Assembly (NCBI GenBank): GCA_016176745.1
Contig: JACOWO010000090.1
Span: 1 to 9,547 of the forward strand
Source of the DNA: Nitrosopumilales archaeon
Lineage (GTDB): Archaea; Thermoproteota; Nitrososphaeria; Nitrososphaerales; Nitrosopumilaceae
Reading direction: 5' to 3'
DNA: 9,547 nt
The notes beneath the pieces were generated by a model that was given only the letters and a program-made list of their open reading frames with translations, ran no database searches and had not been told where the DNA came from. The position numbers and the translations under genes are program-made. Below are positions 1-6,835 of the stretch, one piece after another; positions within the stretch are counted from its first letter, which is position 1, and each line of letters begins with the position of its first letter.

Positions 1-329
1 TCTTGCTCGAGATAACCCATACATGTTTCTCTTTCCTTTTGATTTGGAACTCTGTTATCTGGGGGTCTGCACTTTACTACATTAGTAATGTATACTGAAT
101 CTCTTGAAAGCCCCGCCTCTTCAAGTGCCTCAGTAAGTCTTTTGCCAGCTGCTCCAACAAAAGGCTCGCCTATCTTGTCTTCGCTTCTTCCTGGCGCCTC
201 GCCAATAAAGACAATCTCTGCATTTTGGTTTCCTTTTCCAGGAACTGCATTTTTTCTTGATTTACAAAGATCACATTTTGTGCAGGAAATTACCTGATTT
301 TTAATTGACTCTAGCGAGTTTTTAATCAT
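1..329 (-). CDS. udg: Family 4 (UDGa-type) 4Fe-4S uracil-DNA glycosylase, 3' end cut by window edge
   Basis: This enzyme excises uracil from DNA at the start of base-excision repair. The ATG is at 329 and about 109 residues are visible; the protein runs off the left edge. Translation of the minus strand shows C16-x2-C19, the uracil-pocket motif GEAPG (43-47), a GEPFVGAAG segment (54-62), NVVKCRPP with C87, and C103. The four cysteines match the 4Fe-4S ligands of Thermotoga and archaeal UDGa. C22 is an extra cysteine just after the first pair. The start lies one base after the tldD stop (TAAAATG), so the two are probably co-transcribed and translationally coupled. Family assignment rests on several ordered motifs and is firm. 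The C-terminal substrate-contact motif cannot be checked because it lies outside the window. Confidence 0.93.
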   Translation of the reverse strand, partial: MIKNSLESIKNQVISCTKCDLCKSRKNAVPGKGNQNAEIVFIGEAPGRSEDKIGEPFVGAAGKRLTEALEEAGLSRDSVYITNVVKCRPPDNRVPNQKERETCMGYLEQ

Positions 330-330
330 T

Positions 331-1749
331 TTATGATTTGACACTTTTTACTGTAGCAACTGCCCTAATCGTAGGTCCGCCGTTTCCCATTATCATTGAT
401 TGCATAGGATCCCCTTTTCCACAATTTGTGATTGGTCTTACCGTAAAGTCCTTTCCGCATGCATCAATTGACTTGAAAAATTCTGGTGCAGTTCCCATTA
501 CTATTACATCACGCAACAGATCCGTTAGCTCACCGTTTTCTATTTTTTGTGCAAACTGACATGATATGCTCCAGTTGTATCGTTTCATGTCAATTGATGG
601 CACCTTCATATTTGAAACAAGATATCCTGATTTGACATCACGTATCATTTCTTGTGGGTCCCAGTCACCTTTTCCTATACATGTACAGGCCATTCTGATT
701 AGCGGCATGAATTTGTATGATGTCGCCCGCATGTTGGCACTTGGTTTTGCGTTAAAGATTTCTGCAGTTTCACGGTTTTGCATGTGGTTTACTAGAACGC
801 CATTTTCAATTAGCGATGTTTTTGATGATTTTACTCCTTCATCATCATAGCCATACCATCCAAAGCTACCACTAATGGTTGGATCATCAAAGACATCAAG
901 ATTTTGTGAGCCAATTTGTTTGCCAATGTTTCCTGCCCACCATGCACCACCTGCCCATGCCATTTCTTTTCCAAGTACTCTGTCTGCCTCTGATGGATGG
1001 CCCAGTATCTCATGTGTTAAAAGCGCGACAAAGTCAGGATTCATCACAACGGTTGTCTTTTCCTCACTAGCCGGCTTTGCATCAATTAGATTAGATGACA
1101 TTTCTGAAACAAATTTTGCAGTATCAAAAATGTCTTTTTCATCTGAGAGTTTTTCAATTCCGCCACGTCCTCCCTCAGTACTATCTACTGACTGTGTTAG
1201 CCCTGATTCATGTGCTGTAGCAGACAGTTCAGATACAACATCTGCATACTCTTGAGTTATTTTAGAGCCTTCACTGCTTGCAAAATATTTTTTTGTTTTA
1301 CTATATCCGATGCTAACTGATGATTTGATTATTCTTTTTTTCTCACGTATTATTTTGTCACAGTCAAATCCAATCTTTGCAAGCTCTTCAATGTCTGGTT
1401 CTTTACGAATGGGAAAAACTATTTTATCCTTAATTGTAGGAACTGATACAAGTCTTATCTTTTGTTTCTTTGTGTAATATCTTGCACTTGAGACAGCCTC
1501 ATCTGTTGCAGCTATAATTTCAGAAATGGAAGACGGATTTGATACTGAGAAAAAACCCCATGCTCCGTCATTTAATACACGAATCCCAAGTCCTCTATCA
1601 AACATTGAAACCGTGTGCTCTATTTGCCCATTTTCGATAACTAGGCCTTCTTTTGTAATAATCTCCGCACGTACATCGCAATAACGGCACTTTAGATCAA
1701 GTGCATGTGAGATAGCTTTATCTGCAAAATCTTCAATGTTTGATTCCAA
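331..1749 (-). CDS. tldD: TldD-type metalloprotease subunit (TldD/PmbA family)
   Basis: This is the zinc-protease subunit of the TldD/TldE (PmbA) heterodimer, which degrades unfolded peptides and in bacteria trims microcin and CcdA precursors. At 472 aa it has about the usual length. The active-site helix is THEILGH (HExxxH, H246 and H251), and a late C443-GK motif fits the C-terminal cysteine zinc ligand of E. coli TldD. These residues separate it from the inactive TldE/PmbA partner. The start is TTG at 1749; an in-frame TAA two codons upstream leaves no alternative further 5'. It is the first gene of a minus-strand unit with the uracil-DNA glycosylase. No TldE/PmbA gene is visible next to it. 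It might lie beyond the left edge, or be elsewhere. The native substrate is unknown. Confidence 0.95.
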   Translation of the reverse strand: MESNIEDFADKAISHALDLKCRYCDVRAEIITKEGLVIENGQIEHTVSMFDRGLGIRVLNDGAWGFFSVSNPSSISEIIAATDEAVSSARYYTKKQKIRLVSVPTIKDKIVFPIRKEPDIEELAKIGFDCDKIIREKKRIIKSSVSIGYSKTKKYFASSEGSKITQEYADVVSELSATAHESGLTQSVDSTEGGRGGIEKLSDEKDIFDTAKFVSEMSSNLIDAKPASEEKTTVVMNPDFVALLTHEILGHPSEADRVLGKEMAWAGGAWWAGNIGKQIGSQNLDVFDDPTISGSFGWYGYDDEGVKSSKTSLIENGVLVNHMQNRETAEIFNAKPSANMRATSYKFMPLIRMACTCIGKGDWDPQEMIRDVKSGYLVSNMKVPSIDMKRYNWSISCQFAQKIENGELTDLLRDVIVMGTAPEFFKSIDACGKDFTVRPITNCGKGDPMQSMIMGNGGPTIRAVATVKSVKS

Positions 1750-1802
1750 ACATTACACGATACAAAAAACTGCTTCCTAAATCTTTGTATCAAATTGAGT
1801 TA

Positions 1803-1812
1803 TGAATAAAAA
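1803..1812 (+). promoter_or_regulatory. Putative TATA box of the PIN-ATPase-KH gene
   Basis: The A-rich element TGAATAAAAA is centred about 26 bases before the ATG at 1834. That is the archaeal TATA-to-start distance for a leaderless message. An AGGTGG a little downstream could alternatively act as a ribosome binding site with long spacing, so leaderless initiation is not certain. The 84-base intergenic region is shared with divergent tldD. Confidence 0.4.
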
Positions 1813-1833
1813 GGCAGGTGGCAGCTTTGATGC

Positions 1834-3642
1834 ATGCCAAAAATTGTAGTTGATACTAGCATTATCATTAACGGTCAGATAATAAAGCAAATCGAGTCTG
1901 GGCAGATAAAAGACTCTGAAATTATAATTCCTATAGCAGTACTTGATGAGCTACAATCTCAGGCATCACAAAAAAGAGAGCAAGGCTTTGTTGGCCTAGT
2001 AGAAATAAAAAAACTAAAAGAATTTCAAAAAGAAGGAATATCTATCAGGTTTGATGGGGTGCGGCCAAGCCTTGATGAGATACGACTAGCTGAGCGTGGA
2101 AGAATTGATGCAATCATAAAAGATGTGGCAAAACAAAACAACGCAATTCTTTACACATCAGATAACGTGCAAGCACTTGTTGCACAAGCTGAGGGAATTG
2201 AGGTAACATACATCAAACCAGAAATCAAACAAACAACACTAGATTTTTTGCGATTTTTTGACTCTGAAACAATGAGTGTTCATCTAAAGGTGGGAAGAAA
2301 ACCCATGGCAAAAAGAGGAAGACCAGGTGCATTCAAGCTTGTCGAAATAGATGACATGATACTTACAAGTGACTATCTGCATAACATAACAACTCAGATT
2401 TTAGAAGTATCAAAAACAAAAGACTCGTCAAATGTTGAAATCTCAAAGCCAGGTGCACTTGTAATCCAGTATCAGGATTATAGAATAGCAATAACTCGTC
2501 CACCATTTTCAGAAGCATACGAGACTACCATAGTTCATCCAATAGTAAAGATGACAATTGATCAATACAAGTCATCTGAGAAACTAATGAAAAGATTTGC
2601 AGAAAGTGCTGAAGGAATTTTAATTGCAGGTCCTCCCGGTTCTGGAAAAAGCACGCTTGCCTCAAGTCTTGCAAACTTTTACCACAACTTGGGCAAAATA
2701 GTAAAGACGTTTGAATCCCCACGGGACTTGCAAGTTGATGAGGGAATAACACAATATACAAGACTAGATGGAAGTTTTGAAAATTCTGCTGAAATTTTAC
2801 TTCTTGTAAGGCCAGACTATACGATATTTGATGAGATACGCCGTCACGAAGACTTTAGGGTTTTTGCAGACCTGAGACTAACAGGAGTTGGCATGGTTGG
2901 CGTAGTTCATGCAAACTCACCAATTGATGCAATCCAGCGATTTATCGGAAAGATAGAGCTTGGGATGATACCAAGTGTAATTGATACTGTAGTCTTTGTA
3001 AAAGACGGCAAGATTGCAAAAACATACAATCTTGAGCTTAAAGTAAAGGTGCCATCTGGCATGGTAGAACAAGACTTGGCTCGACCAGTAATTGAGATTA
3101 GAGATTTTGAAAGCAACTCATTAGAATATGAAATCTATACCTTTGGTGAAGAAAATGTCATTGTTCCTGTCTCAAAAAAAACAGGCAGTTTTGGAATTGA
3201 AAGACTAGCAGAAGAGAAAATCAAAGAAACATTTCGACGATTTGATCCACAAGCAGAAGTTGAGATACTTTCAGGAAATAGTGTCAAGGTAACGGTAAAC
3301 AAGCAAAACATCGCATCAATTATTGGACGTGGTGGGGTAACAATAAACGAGCTTGAAAAAATGCTTCAGGTGCATATCGATGTTGTCCCAAAAGAATTCG
3401 AGTCCCAGTCATATAATGACAGTACGCCATTTGATCTTTCCGAGGCAAAATCTTCACTAATACTTGATGTTGGTAGACAAAATAGTGGCGCACATGCAGA
3501 AATTTTTGTAAATGACAAGTTTGTTATCTCTTCTCGCATTGATAGAAAAGGCAAGATAAAGATATCAAAGCACTCAGATGCAGGAAAAAAATTAGTAAAT
3601 AGTGCTTTTTCAAAAAATGATATTCAAATCTTCATCAAGTAG
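1834..3642 (+). CDS. pinA: PIN-domain / PilT-like ATPase / KH-domain protein (PINA type)
   Basis: This is a 602-aa three-part archaeal protein. An N-terminal PIN nuclease-like domain (1 to about 130) carries the acidic set D7, E39, D92 and D110. A central PilT/type II secretion-like hexameric ATPase has Walker A GPPGSGKST (266-274) and Walker B TIFDE (330-334), followed by Arg-rich and His-containing segments. A C-terminal KH-type nucleic-acid-binding domain has the GxxG loop GRGG (498-501). The same order is known in Sulfolobus PINA, reported to promote Holliday-junction migration with Hjc and Hjm. By analogy this is a DNA- or RNA-handling motor in the cytoplasm, not a pilus retraction ATPase. 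All PIN acidic residues are present, so nuclease activity is possible. The ATG at 1834 gives the PIN strand MPKIVVDTS directly. The gene is divergent from tldD and ends stop-to-stop with the regulator. Confidence 0.92.
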   Translation: MPKIVVDTSIIINGQIIKQIESGQIKDSEIIIPIAVLDELQSQASQKREQGFVGLVEIKKLKEFQKEGISIRFDGVRPSLDEIRLAERGRIDAIIKDVAKQNNAILYTSDNVQALVAQAEGIEVTYIKPEIKQTTLDFLRFFDSETMSVHLKVGRKPMAKRGRPGAFKLVEIDDMILTSDYLHNITTQILEVSKTKDSSNVEISKPGALVIQYQDYRIAITRPPFSEAYETTIVHPIVKMTIDQYKSSEKLMKRFAESAEGILIAGPPGSGKSTLASSLANFYHNLGKIVKTFESPRDLQVDEGITQYTRLDGSFENSAEILLLVRPDYTIFDEIRRHEDFRVFADLRLTGVGMVGVVHANSPIDAIQRFIGKIELGMIPSVIDTVVFVKDGKIAKTYNLELKVKVPSGMVEQDLARPVIEIRDFESNSLEYEIYTFGEENVIVPVSKKTGSFGIERLAEEKIKETFRRFDPQAEVEILSGNSVKVTVNKQNIASIIGRGGVTINELEKMLQVHIDVVPKEFESQSYNDSTPFDLSEAKSSLILDVGRQNSGAHAEIFVNDKFVISSRIDRKGKIKISKHSDAGKKLVNSAFSKNDIQIFIK

Positions 3643-4107
3643 CTAGATATTTTTAAAATTATCAATAATTTTTGGGTTTGATTTCAAAAATGTAATGAAT
3701 TTTCGTAACTGCTTGATTGTTTTTGGGTTTATGTGGTGTTCTAGGCCTTCAGCATCTCGGTTTGCAGTATCAGAACCTATTCCAAGTATTTCAAAAAATT
3801 CAAGCAAAATTCCGTGCTTTTGGCGAATAGTGCCTGCAATCTGTTTTCCTTTCTGTGTTAGGTTTATTCCTCGATACTTTTCATATTCAAGGTATCCGGC
3901 ATCATCGAGTCTTTGAAGCATCTTTGTAACACTTGGAGCACTGACACTGAGATATCGTGATATGTCAAGTGTTGTAGCGTATCCTTTTAGCTCTACAAGC
4001 TCAGATATTACTTCAAGATAGTCCTCCATTCTCGTACTTGAACCTTCTCTAATTGACTCGTGTGCGGCTTTAATGGACTCTAGTCGTTTTGAATCTTTTT
4101 TTCTCAA
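3643..4107 (-). CDS. MntR/DtxR-family metal-dependent transcriptional regulator
   Basis: This is a 154-aa regulator: a winged helix-turn-helix (about 27-90) followed by a helical metal-binding and dimerization domain, with no C-terminal SH3/FeoA extension. Aligned by eye with Bacillus MntR, all six manganese ligands are present: D29 and E32 in MEDYLE, H98, and E120, E123 and H124 in DAEGLEHH. The recognition helix region is SAPSVTKMLQRLD. The expected role is Mn(II)/Fe(II)-dependent repression or activation of metal transport genes; the targets are not identified here. The start is TTG at 4107, about 27 bases after a strong TATA box, which suggests a leaderless message. An internal ATG (residue 27, base 4029) would instead give a protein starting like Bacillus MntR, so about 26 residues of N-terminal extension are less certain. 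Its stop abuts the PIN-ATPase stop (TAGCTA). Confidence 0.92.
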   Translation of the reverse strand: MRKKDSKRLESIKAAHESIREGSSTRMEDYLEVISELVELKGYATTLDISRYLSVSAPSVTKMLQRLDDAGYLEYEKYRGINLTQKGKQIAGTIRQKHGILLEFFEILGIGSDTANRDAEGLEHHINPKTIKQLRKFITFLKSNPKIIDNFKNI

Positions 4108-4130
4108 TTGTAGGCTTTAGATTGTAGTGT

Positions 4131-4140
4131 TATTTAAAAA
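4131..4140 (-). promoter_or_regulatory. TATA box of the MntR-like regulator
   Basis: On the minus strand this reads TTTTTAAATA, a near-ideal archaeal TATA box. Its centre lies about 27-28 bases from the TTG at 4107, so transcription should begin at or within a base or two of the start codon. This supports the long TTG start over the internal ATG at 4029. Confidence 0.6.
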
Positions 4141-4147
4141 ACAATGT

Positions 4148-4197
4148 CATGATCAGGCTATGATTTGTTGAAAATCTACTTTCAGTGCCTAATCATG
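4148..4197. repeat. 11-bp imperfect inverted repeat upstream of the regulator gene
   Basis: The left arm CATGATCAGGC (4148-4158) and right arm GCCTAATCATG (4187-4197) pair at 10 of 11 positions across 28 bases. The pair sits directly upstream of the regulator's TATA box, in the 195-base region between two divergent genes. It could be two operator half-sites for the regulator or another factor, about four helical turns apart centre to centre. The long spacer makes a hairpin terminator unlikely. Chance occurrence in A/T-rich DNA is possible. Nothing else recognisable was seen between 4108 and 4302 except short direct TTATAGT copies at 4237 and 4253. Confidence 0.35.
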
Positions 4198-4267
4198 TAT
4201 CTGAGTGTTGCTCTTTCCATTTCTCTTCTGATATCATTATAGTCAGAAGCCGTTATAGTGCTCTTTC

Positions 4268-4277
4268 TTTATCTTAA
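4268..4277 (+). promoter_or_regulatory. Putative TATA box for the small ORF at 4303
   Basis: TTTATCTTAA is centred about 30 bases before the ATG at 4303, predicting a leader of only a few bases. The spacing favours 4303 as the start over the in-frame GTG at 4258, which would lie upstream of this box and not be transcribed from it. Confidence 0.4.
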
Positions 4278-4302
4278 CTATATACGGCAAGATTGCCAAA
4301 AA

Positions 4303-4653
4303 ATGAATGATCATCTTACAAAGAAAACAGACAAGATAAAGCGTTTTTCAGAATCTGTAAAAAGGCGCGCTGGCTTGTATTCTGATTTAGCAAAAATGGA
4401 TGATAAAAAAACCGCACAATCCCTTCGAGCTCTAATAAAGGCACCTGATCCTGGGCGTAAAATAACAAAAATTGGATTTATCATATTTTGGATACCTGAA
4501 CCAATTGGAATTACAAATGCGATTGGCGCGCCAATGATCCTTGCAGGAAAATATCTTGAAAGAGTATACAATGGCGCAACCATTTCAGACATTGGCCATG
4601 AAACAAAAAACATGGTCACAACAATTAAGGACTTTAAAGAAGCCACTTTCTAA
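4303..4653 (+). CDS. Small hydrophobic protein of unknown function
   Basis: This is a 116-aa protein that I do not recognise as a named family. It has a basic, charged N-terminal half (about 1-53; many Lys/Arg) followed by a hydrophobic stretch (about 54-82) containing FIIFWIPEP and a Gly/Pro/Ala-rich part that could be one kinked membrane segment or a re-entrant helix. A polar C-terminal tail (about 84-116) ends the protein. An in-frame GTG at 4258 would add 15 residues, but the TATA spacing and the switch to normal codon use favour ATG 4303. The gene is divergent from the MntR-like regulator and shares its control region, so metal-dependent control is possible but not shown. It is probably a lineage-specific archaeal membrane-associated protein. 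Confidence 0.7.
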   Translation: MNDHLTKKTDKIKRFSESVKRRAGLYSDLAKMDDKKTAQSLRALIKAPDPGRKITKIGFIIFWIPEPIGITNAIGAPMILAGKYLERVYNGATISDIGHETKNMVTTIKDFKEATF

Positions 4654-4658
4654 TCTTA

Positions 4659-4668
4659 GTTTTTAAAC
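4659..4668 (+). promoter_or_regulatory. TATA box of the DUF192 gene
   Basis: GTTTTTAAAC is centred about 26 bases before the GTG at 4690. This predicts a transcript starting on or next to the start codon and decides in favour of the GTG start. It lies in the short gap after the small hydrophobic gene. Confidence 0.5.
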
Positions 4669-4689
4669 GGATTAAAACATCATTAACTT

Positions 4690-5184
4690 GTGGCATCACG
4701 AAAACAGGTTCTAATTCCTATAGCTATTGCGGCATTTGTAATTGGTATTGTAGGTATTATGACGATACCAAAAGATGTAAAGCTACAATCCGCAGAGTTT
4801 CCTATCGGTATAATCAAAGTAGATGACATTGTATTGGAGATACAGATTGCTGATACGGATCCAAGACGAGCTCGCGGTCTGATGTTTCAAGAAATGCTTC
4901 CATACAATCAAGGCATGTTATTTGTCTTTGAGGATTCGGCAGTACGTTCGATGTGGATGCTTAACATGCAGTTTGCGCTTGATTTGATCTGGTTTGATTC
5001 AAGCGGAAATGTAGTTCATATTGAAAAAGATGTTTTGCCATGCAAATCTGCATTAGAGACTGTAGCTTGTACAGTACAAAATGGAAATGACAAGCCCGCT
5101 CAATATGTCTTAGAAGTAACCACAGGTTTTGTTGACAAGTTTAACATAAATGAAAACTCCAAGCTTGAAATAATTTCGATCTAA
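4690..5184 (+). CDS. DUF192-family protein with N-terminal membrane anchor
   Basis: This 164-aa protein has an N-terminal hydrophobic segment (about 7-25), likely an anchor or uncleaved signal, and an extracytoplasmic DUF192 domain (about 38-162). Family hallmarks are RGLMF (62-66) preceded by Asp/Pro, GMLFVF (75-80), the MWMLNM block (88-93) and LDLIWFD (97-103). C118 and C127 flank a short loop and could form a disulfide or bind metal, as is common in archaeal members. The biochemical role of DUF192 is unknown, so no reaction is claimed. The start is GTG at 4690, supported by a TATA box at the right distance. The next gene begins 42 bases downstream on the same strand with its own weak TATA-like element. 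Confidence 0.9.
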   Translation: MASRKQVLIPIAIAAFVIGIVGIMTIPKDVKLQSAEFPIGIIKVDDIVLEIQIADTDPRRARGLMFQEMLPYNQGMLFVFEDSAVRSMWMLNMQFALDLIWFDSSGNVVHIEKDVLPCKSALETVACTVQNGNDKPAQYVLEVTTGFVDKFNINENSKLEIISI

Positions 5185-5197
5185 ATTCTTGCAAAGG

Positions 5198-5207
5198 CTT
5201 ATGTATG
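5198..5207 (+). promoter_or_regulatory. Weak TATA-like element before the gene at 5227
   Basis: CTTATGTATG is centred about 25 bases before the ATG at 5227. The match to the archaeal consensus is modest, but the spacing fits the leaderless pattern of neighbouring genes. Read-through from the DUF192 gene is an alternative. Confidence 0.3.
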
Positions 5208-5226
5208 CTTGTAAAAAATTAAGCAA

Positions 5227-5997
5227 ATGAAAAAGTCTTATCTTTTTGGTGGAATCGGCGGAGCTGCCGCAATATCAATTGCAGTAGCTGCATACTTCTT
5301 AACTCCAACAAGTTCTACAGTAACGGTAACACAAACTGATGAGACTTTTCTAGATAACATGTCAGACGTACTTAATTTTACTTACACGGATGCAAACGCA
5401 AAACTCAAGGAAGCACTTGCTGCAGAAGGTATTTCAATGTCGTCCCCTGTCAGGCTAAAAGAAAAAACTGACATTGACAAATACTGTACATTTTTCAAGG
5501 ATAAAGAAAAACAAAGTCTTGTAGAATATTGTACATCTACTGAGCTCCGTGACTCTGATGGGGCATTTCTTGGAAACATCCACATGATTGGCTCGCCTAG
5601 TTTTCCAAGGCTAGTCATCATACTAGTACAGGTAGACCCACTGATGAGCCAGCTTGATTCTGTAAAGACTGTATTTTCTACAGCGACAGAAACTCTTGTT
5701 TGCAACTGTTGGGCGGAGAAAAAACCTGGAGGATTTGAGACTATAGCTAGTTTGATTGATGGGTTGTATCAGTTTCATACTGGTGATGTAAAGCCACATA
5801 GCCAATCAAATCAAATTAGCATAGAGGGAAAATCAATGCAAATTGAGCTTACCACAAACACTCAAGGCTATCTGTGGGAGCTTCTCATAACAAGATACAG
5901 GAATGCTAGGTTCTATTTTGGGCCTTGGCGGTGGAATAATAGTTGTTCCTGTTTTGACATTTTTTGGATATTCACCTACTTTGGCTGCAAGCACTAG
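5227..5997 (+). CDS. Membrane-anchored extracytoplasmic protein of unknown function, 3' end disrupted
   Basis: The open frame is 256 aa, but only about the first 222 residues look native. There is an N-terminal membrane anchor (about 5-25), a Thr/Ser-rich linker, then a soluble domain with C87, C102 and a C159-N-C161 pair that may form disulfides or hold metal outside the membrane. I do not recognise the family. From about residue 224 (base 5896) the frame reads through the start of the TSUP permease in the wrong frame, giving a Trp/Phe/Cys-rich nonsense tail. The permease motif GSILGLGGG is encoded by the same bases in another frame. The true stop codon was therefore probably lost in a deletion that also removed the permease start. 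Start ATG 5227 fits the TATA-like spacing. Confidence 0.75.
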   Translation: MKKSYLFGGIGGAAAISIAVAAYFLTPTSSTVTVTQTDETFLDNMSDVLNFTYTDANAKLKEALAAEGISMSSPVRLKEKTDIDKYCTFFKDKEKQSLVEYCTSTELRDSDGAFLGNIHMIGSPSFPRLVIILVQVDPLMSQLDSVKTVFSTATETLVCNCWAEKKPGGFETIASLIDGLYQFHTGDVKPHSQSNQISIEGKSMQIELTTNTQGYLWELLITRYRNARFYFGPWRWNNSCSCFDIFWIFTYFGCKH

Positions 5998-6551
5998 TTT
6001 GTTTGCAGCGTTTAGCAACGCAACAGCATCAACCATATCTTACACAAGACAAAAGAGAATTGAATTTTCTATTGGATTAAAGCTAGGTCTATTATCAATC
6101 CTTGGTACTATACTAGGCGCATACATTTCCTCAGAAATTACGCCATCATTATTCAAAATTCTTTTTGGTCTTGTCTTGATAATATCTGCAATTTACATTT
6201 TCATAAACAGAAAGATCGAATCAAAGCAACGTAACCAATCAAAACGGGTAATGTTGTTTGCAATCGGTGCAAGTTCTTTCAATGAAGGAGGCCGCTCCAA
6301 CATCTCAGTTTATCTTGTTGTTTGCATCAGCTGCAGGCCTTGCAGCACACTCTGTCCTAGGACACTCTGACTTTTTTCAGGCACTACTTTTAGCAGCTGG
6401 TGCATTTGCTGGTGGATTTGTTGGTGCACGACTGTCAGTTGACATAAAGGAAAAGAAACTAAAGATACTTGTATCGATTGCTATGATAGCCGCATCAATA
6501 AAGCTCTTCTTTGACGCTACCAACAACCAAATAAATGGCTTATCGTCATGA
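5894..6551 (+). pseudogene. TSUP-family (TauE/SafE) permease, broken by 5' truncation and internal deletion/frameshift
   Basis: TSUP proteins are 7-9 helix membrane permeases linked to export or import of sulfite, sulfonates, sulfur or small anions. The first part reads from about 5900 with GSILGLGGGIIVVP, FGYSP and LAASTSLFAAFSNA, and stays sensible to about 6280 (KRVMLFAIGASSF). A different frame then continues with SMKEAAPTSQFILLF, GHSDFFQALLLAAGAFAGG and KILVSIAMIAAS to the TGA at 6551. The family's second glycine-rich motif and about 20 residues around it are missing at the switch. About 20 residues before the first motif are also missing, and an in-frame TAA at 5888-5890 blocks the frame upstream. 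ATG 5903 lies inside the first motif region and TTG 6258 inside the first half, so neither is a natural start. The total, about 218 codons, compares with roughly 250-260 in the family. Sequencing or assembly error is possible. Confidence 0.8.
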
Positions 6552-6571
6552 TGATACTGAATCTAACAATC

Positions 6572-6613
6572 TAGAGTTTGAACTACACAAATTCAATACG
6601 GCTTTGAACTCTA
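6572..6613. repeat. Inverted and direct repeats between convergent genes
   Basis: A 7-bp inverted pair TAGAGTT (6572-6578) / AACTCTA (6607-6613) spans 28 bases and overlaps the end of the tail-anchored gene. Within it, the octamer TTTGAACT occurs twice in direct order (6577/6578 area and 6603-6610). It lies between the end of the broken permease and the convergent operon. It could aid 3'-end formation on both strands, but there is no T-run and the stem is short. Confidence 0.25.
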
Positions 6614-6835
6614 CTCTCTTGATTTTAGAAATTCATAAGCAAGTATAGCAACTACGCCAACTAATGCAGCCTTACCAAGATCTGATTTTGGTAACAAAGC
6701 CAACAACTTTGTAATTATATCTTCTTCAGGGTGATGTGAAATTTTTACAGTGTTTTCACTACCTAATGCAGCAAGTAATTTCCTATTGTCCTTCATACTA
6801 TTTTTTGCTAGCTGTAATGTTTGTTGTTGACTCAT
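6611..6835 (-). CDS. Tail-anchored 74-aa protein, last gene of the SDR-MaoC-Fic operon
   Basis: This small protein has no recognised family. It has a polar, Gln/Lys-rich N-terminal helix (1-25), a short His-His-Pro-Glu-Glu turn (34-38), an amphipathic LLALLPK segment (44-50), and one hydrophobic helix near the C-terminus (about 53-70, KAALVGVVAILAYEFL) followed by KSRE. The layout is that of a C-tail-anchored membrane protein. Its ATG at 6835 overlaps the fic stop in an ATGA, a classic sign of translational coupling. A role as antitoxin, membrane tether or partner of the Fic protein is inferred only from this overlap. Its small size and unusual sequence leave open other roles. Confidence 0.75.
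   Translation of the reverse strand: MSQQQTLQLAKNSMKDNRKLLAALGSENTVKISHHPEEDIITKLLALLPKSDLGKAALVGVVAILAYEFLKSRE

Noticed and set aside
88..297. 69-aa plus-strand open frame at the left edge
   Set aside because: It is antisense to the uracil-DNA glycosylase, whose minus-strand translation shows clear family motifs.
1834..3642. PilT/type IV pilus retraction ATPase
   Set aside because: The N-terminal PIN and C-terminal KH domains and the lack of pilus neighbours point to the PINA-type nucleic-acid motor.
3651..3680. T-rich stretch as a terminator of the PIN-ATPase gene
   Set aside because: The short T-runs lie within the regulator's coding sequence; archaeal U-tract termination is possible there, but the signal is too weak to annotate.
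4258..4302. GTG start adding 15 residues to the small hydrophobic protein
   Set aside because: The extension lies over and upstream of the likely TATA box, and its composition is unlike the rest of the protein.
4311..4646. 111-aa minus-strand frame
   Set aside because: Mirror frame of the small hydrophobic gene; no promoter or family signal, and the plus frame has the better start context.
6258..6551. 97-aa frame as an independent small membrane protein
   Set aside because: Its first residues overlap permease sequence in another frame, and from SMKEAAPTSQF on it is the C-terminal half of TSUP, so it is a fragment.
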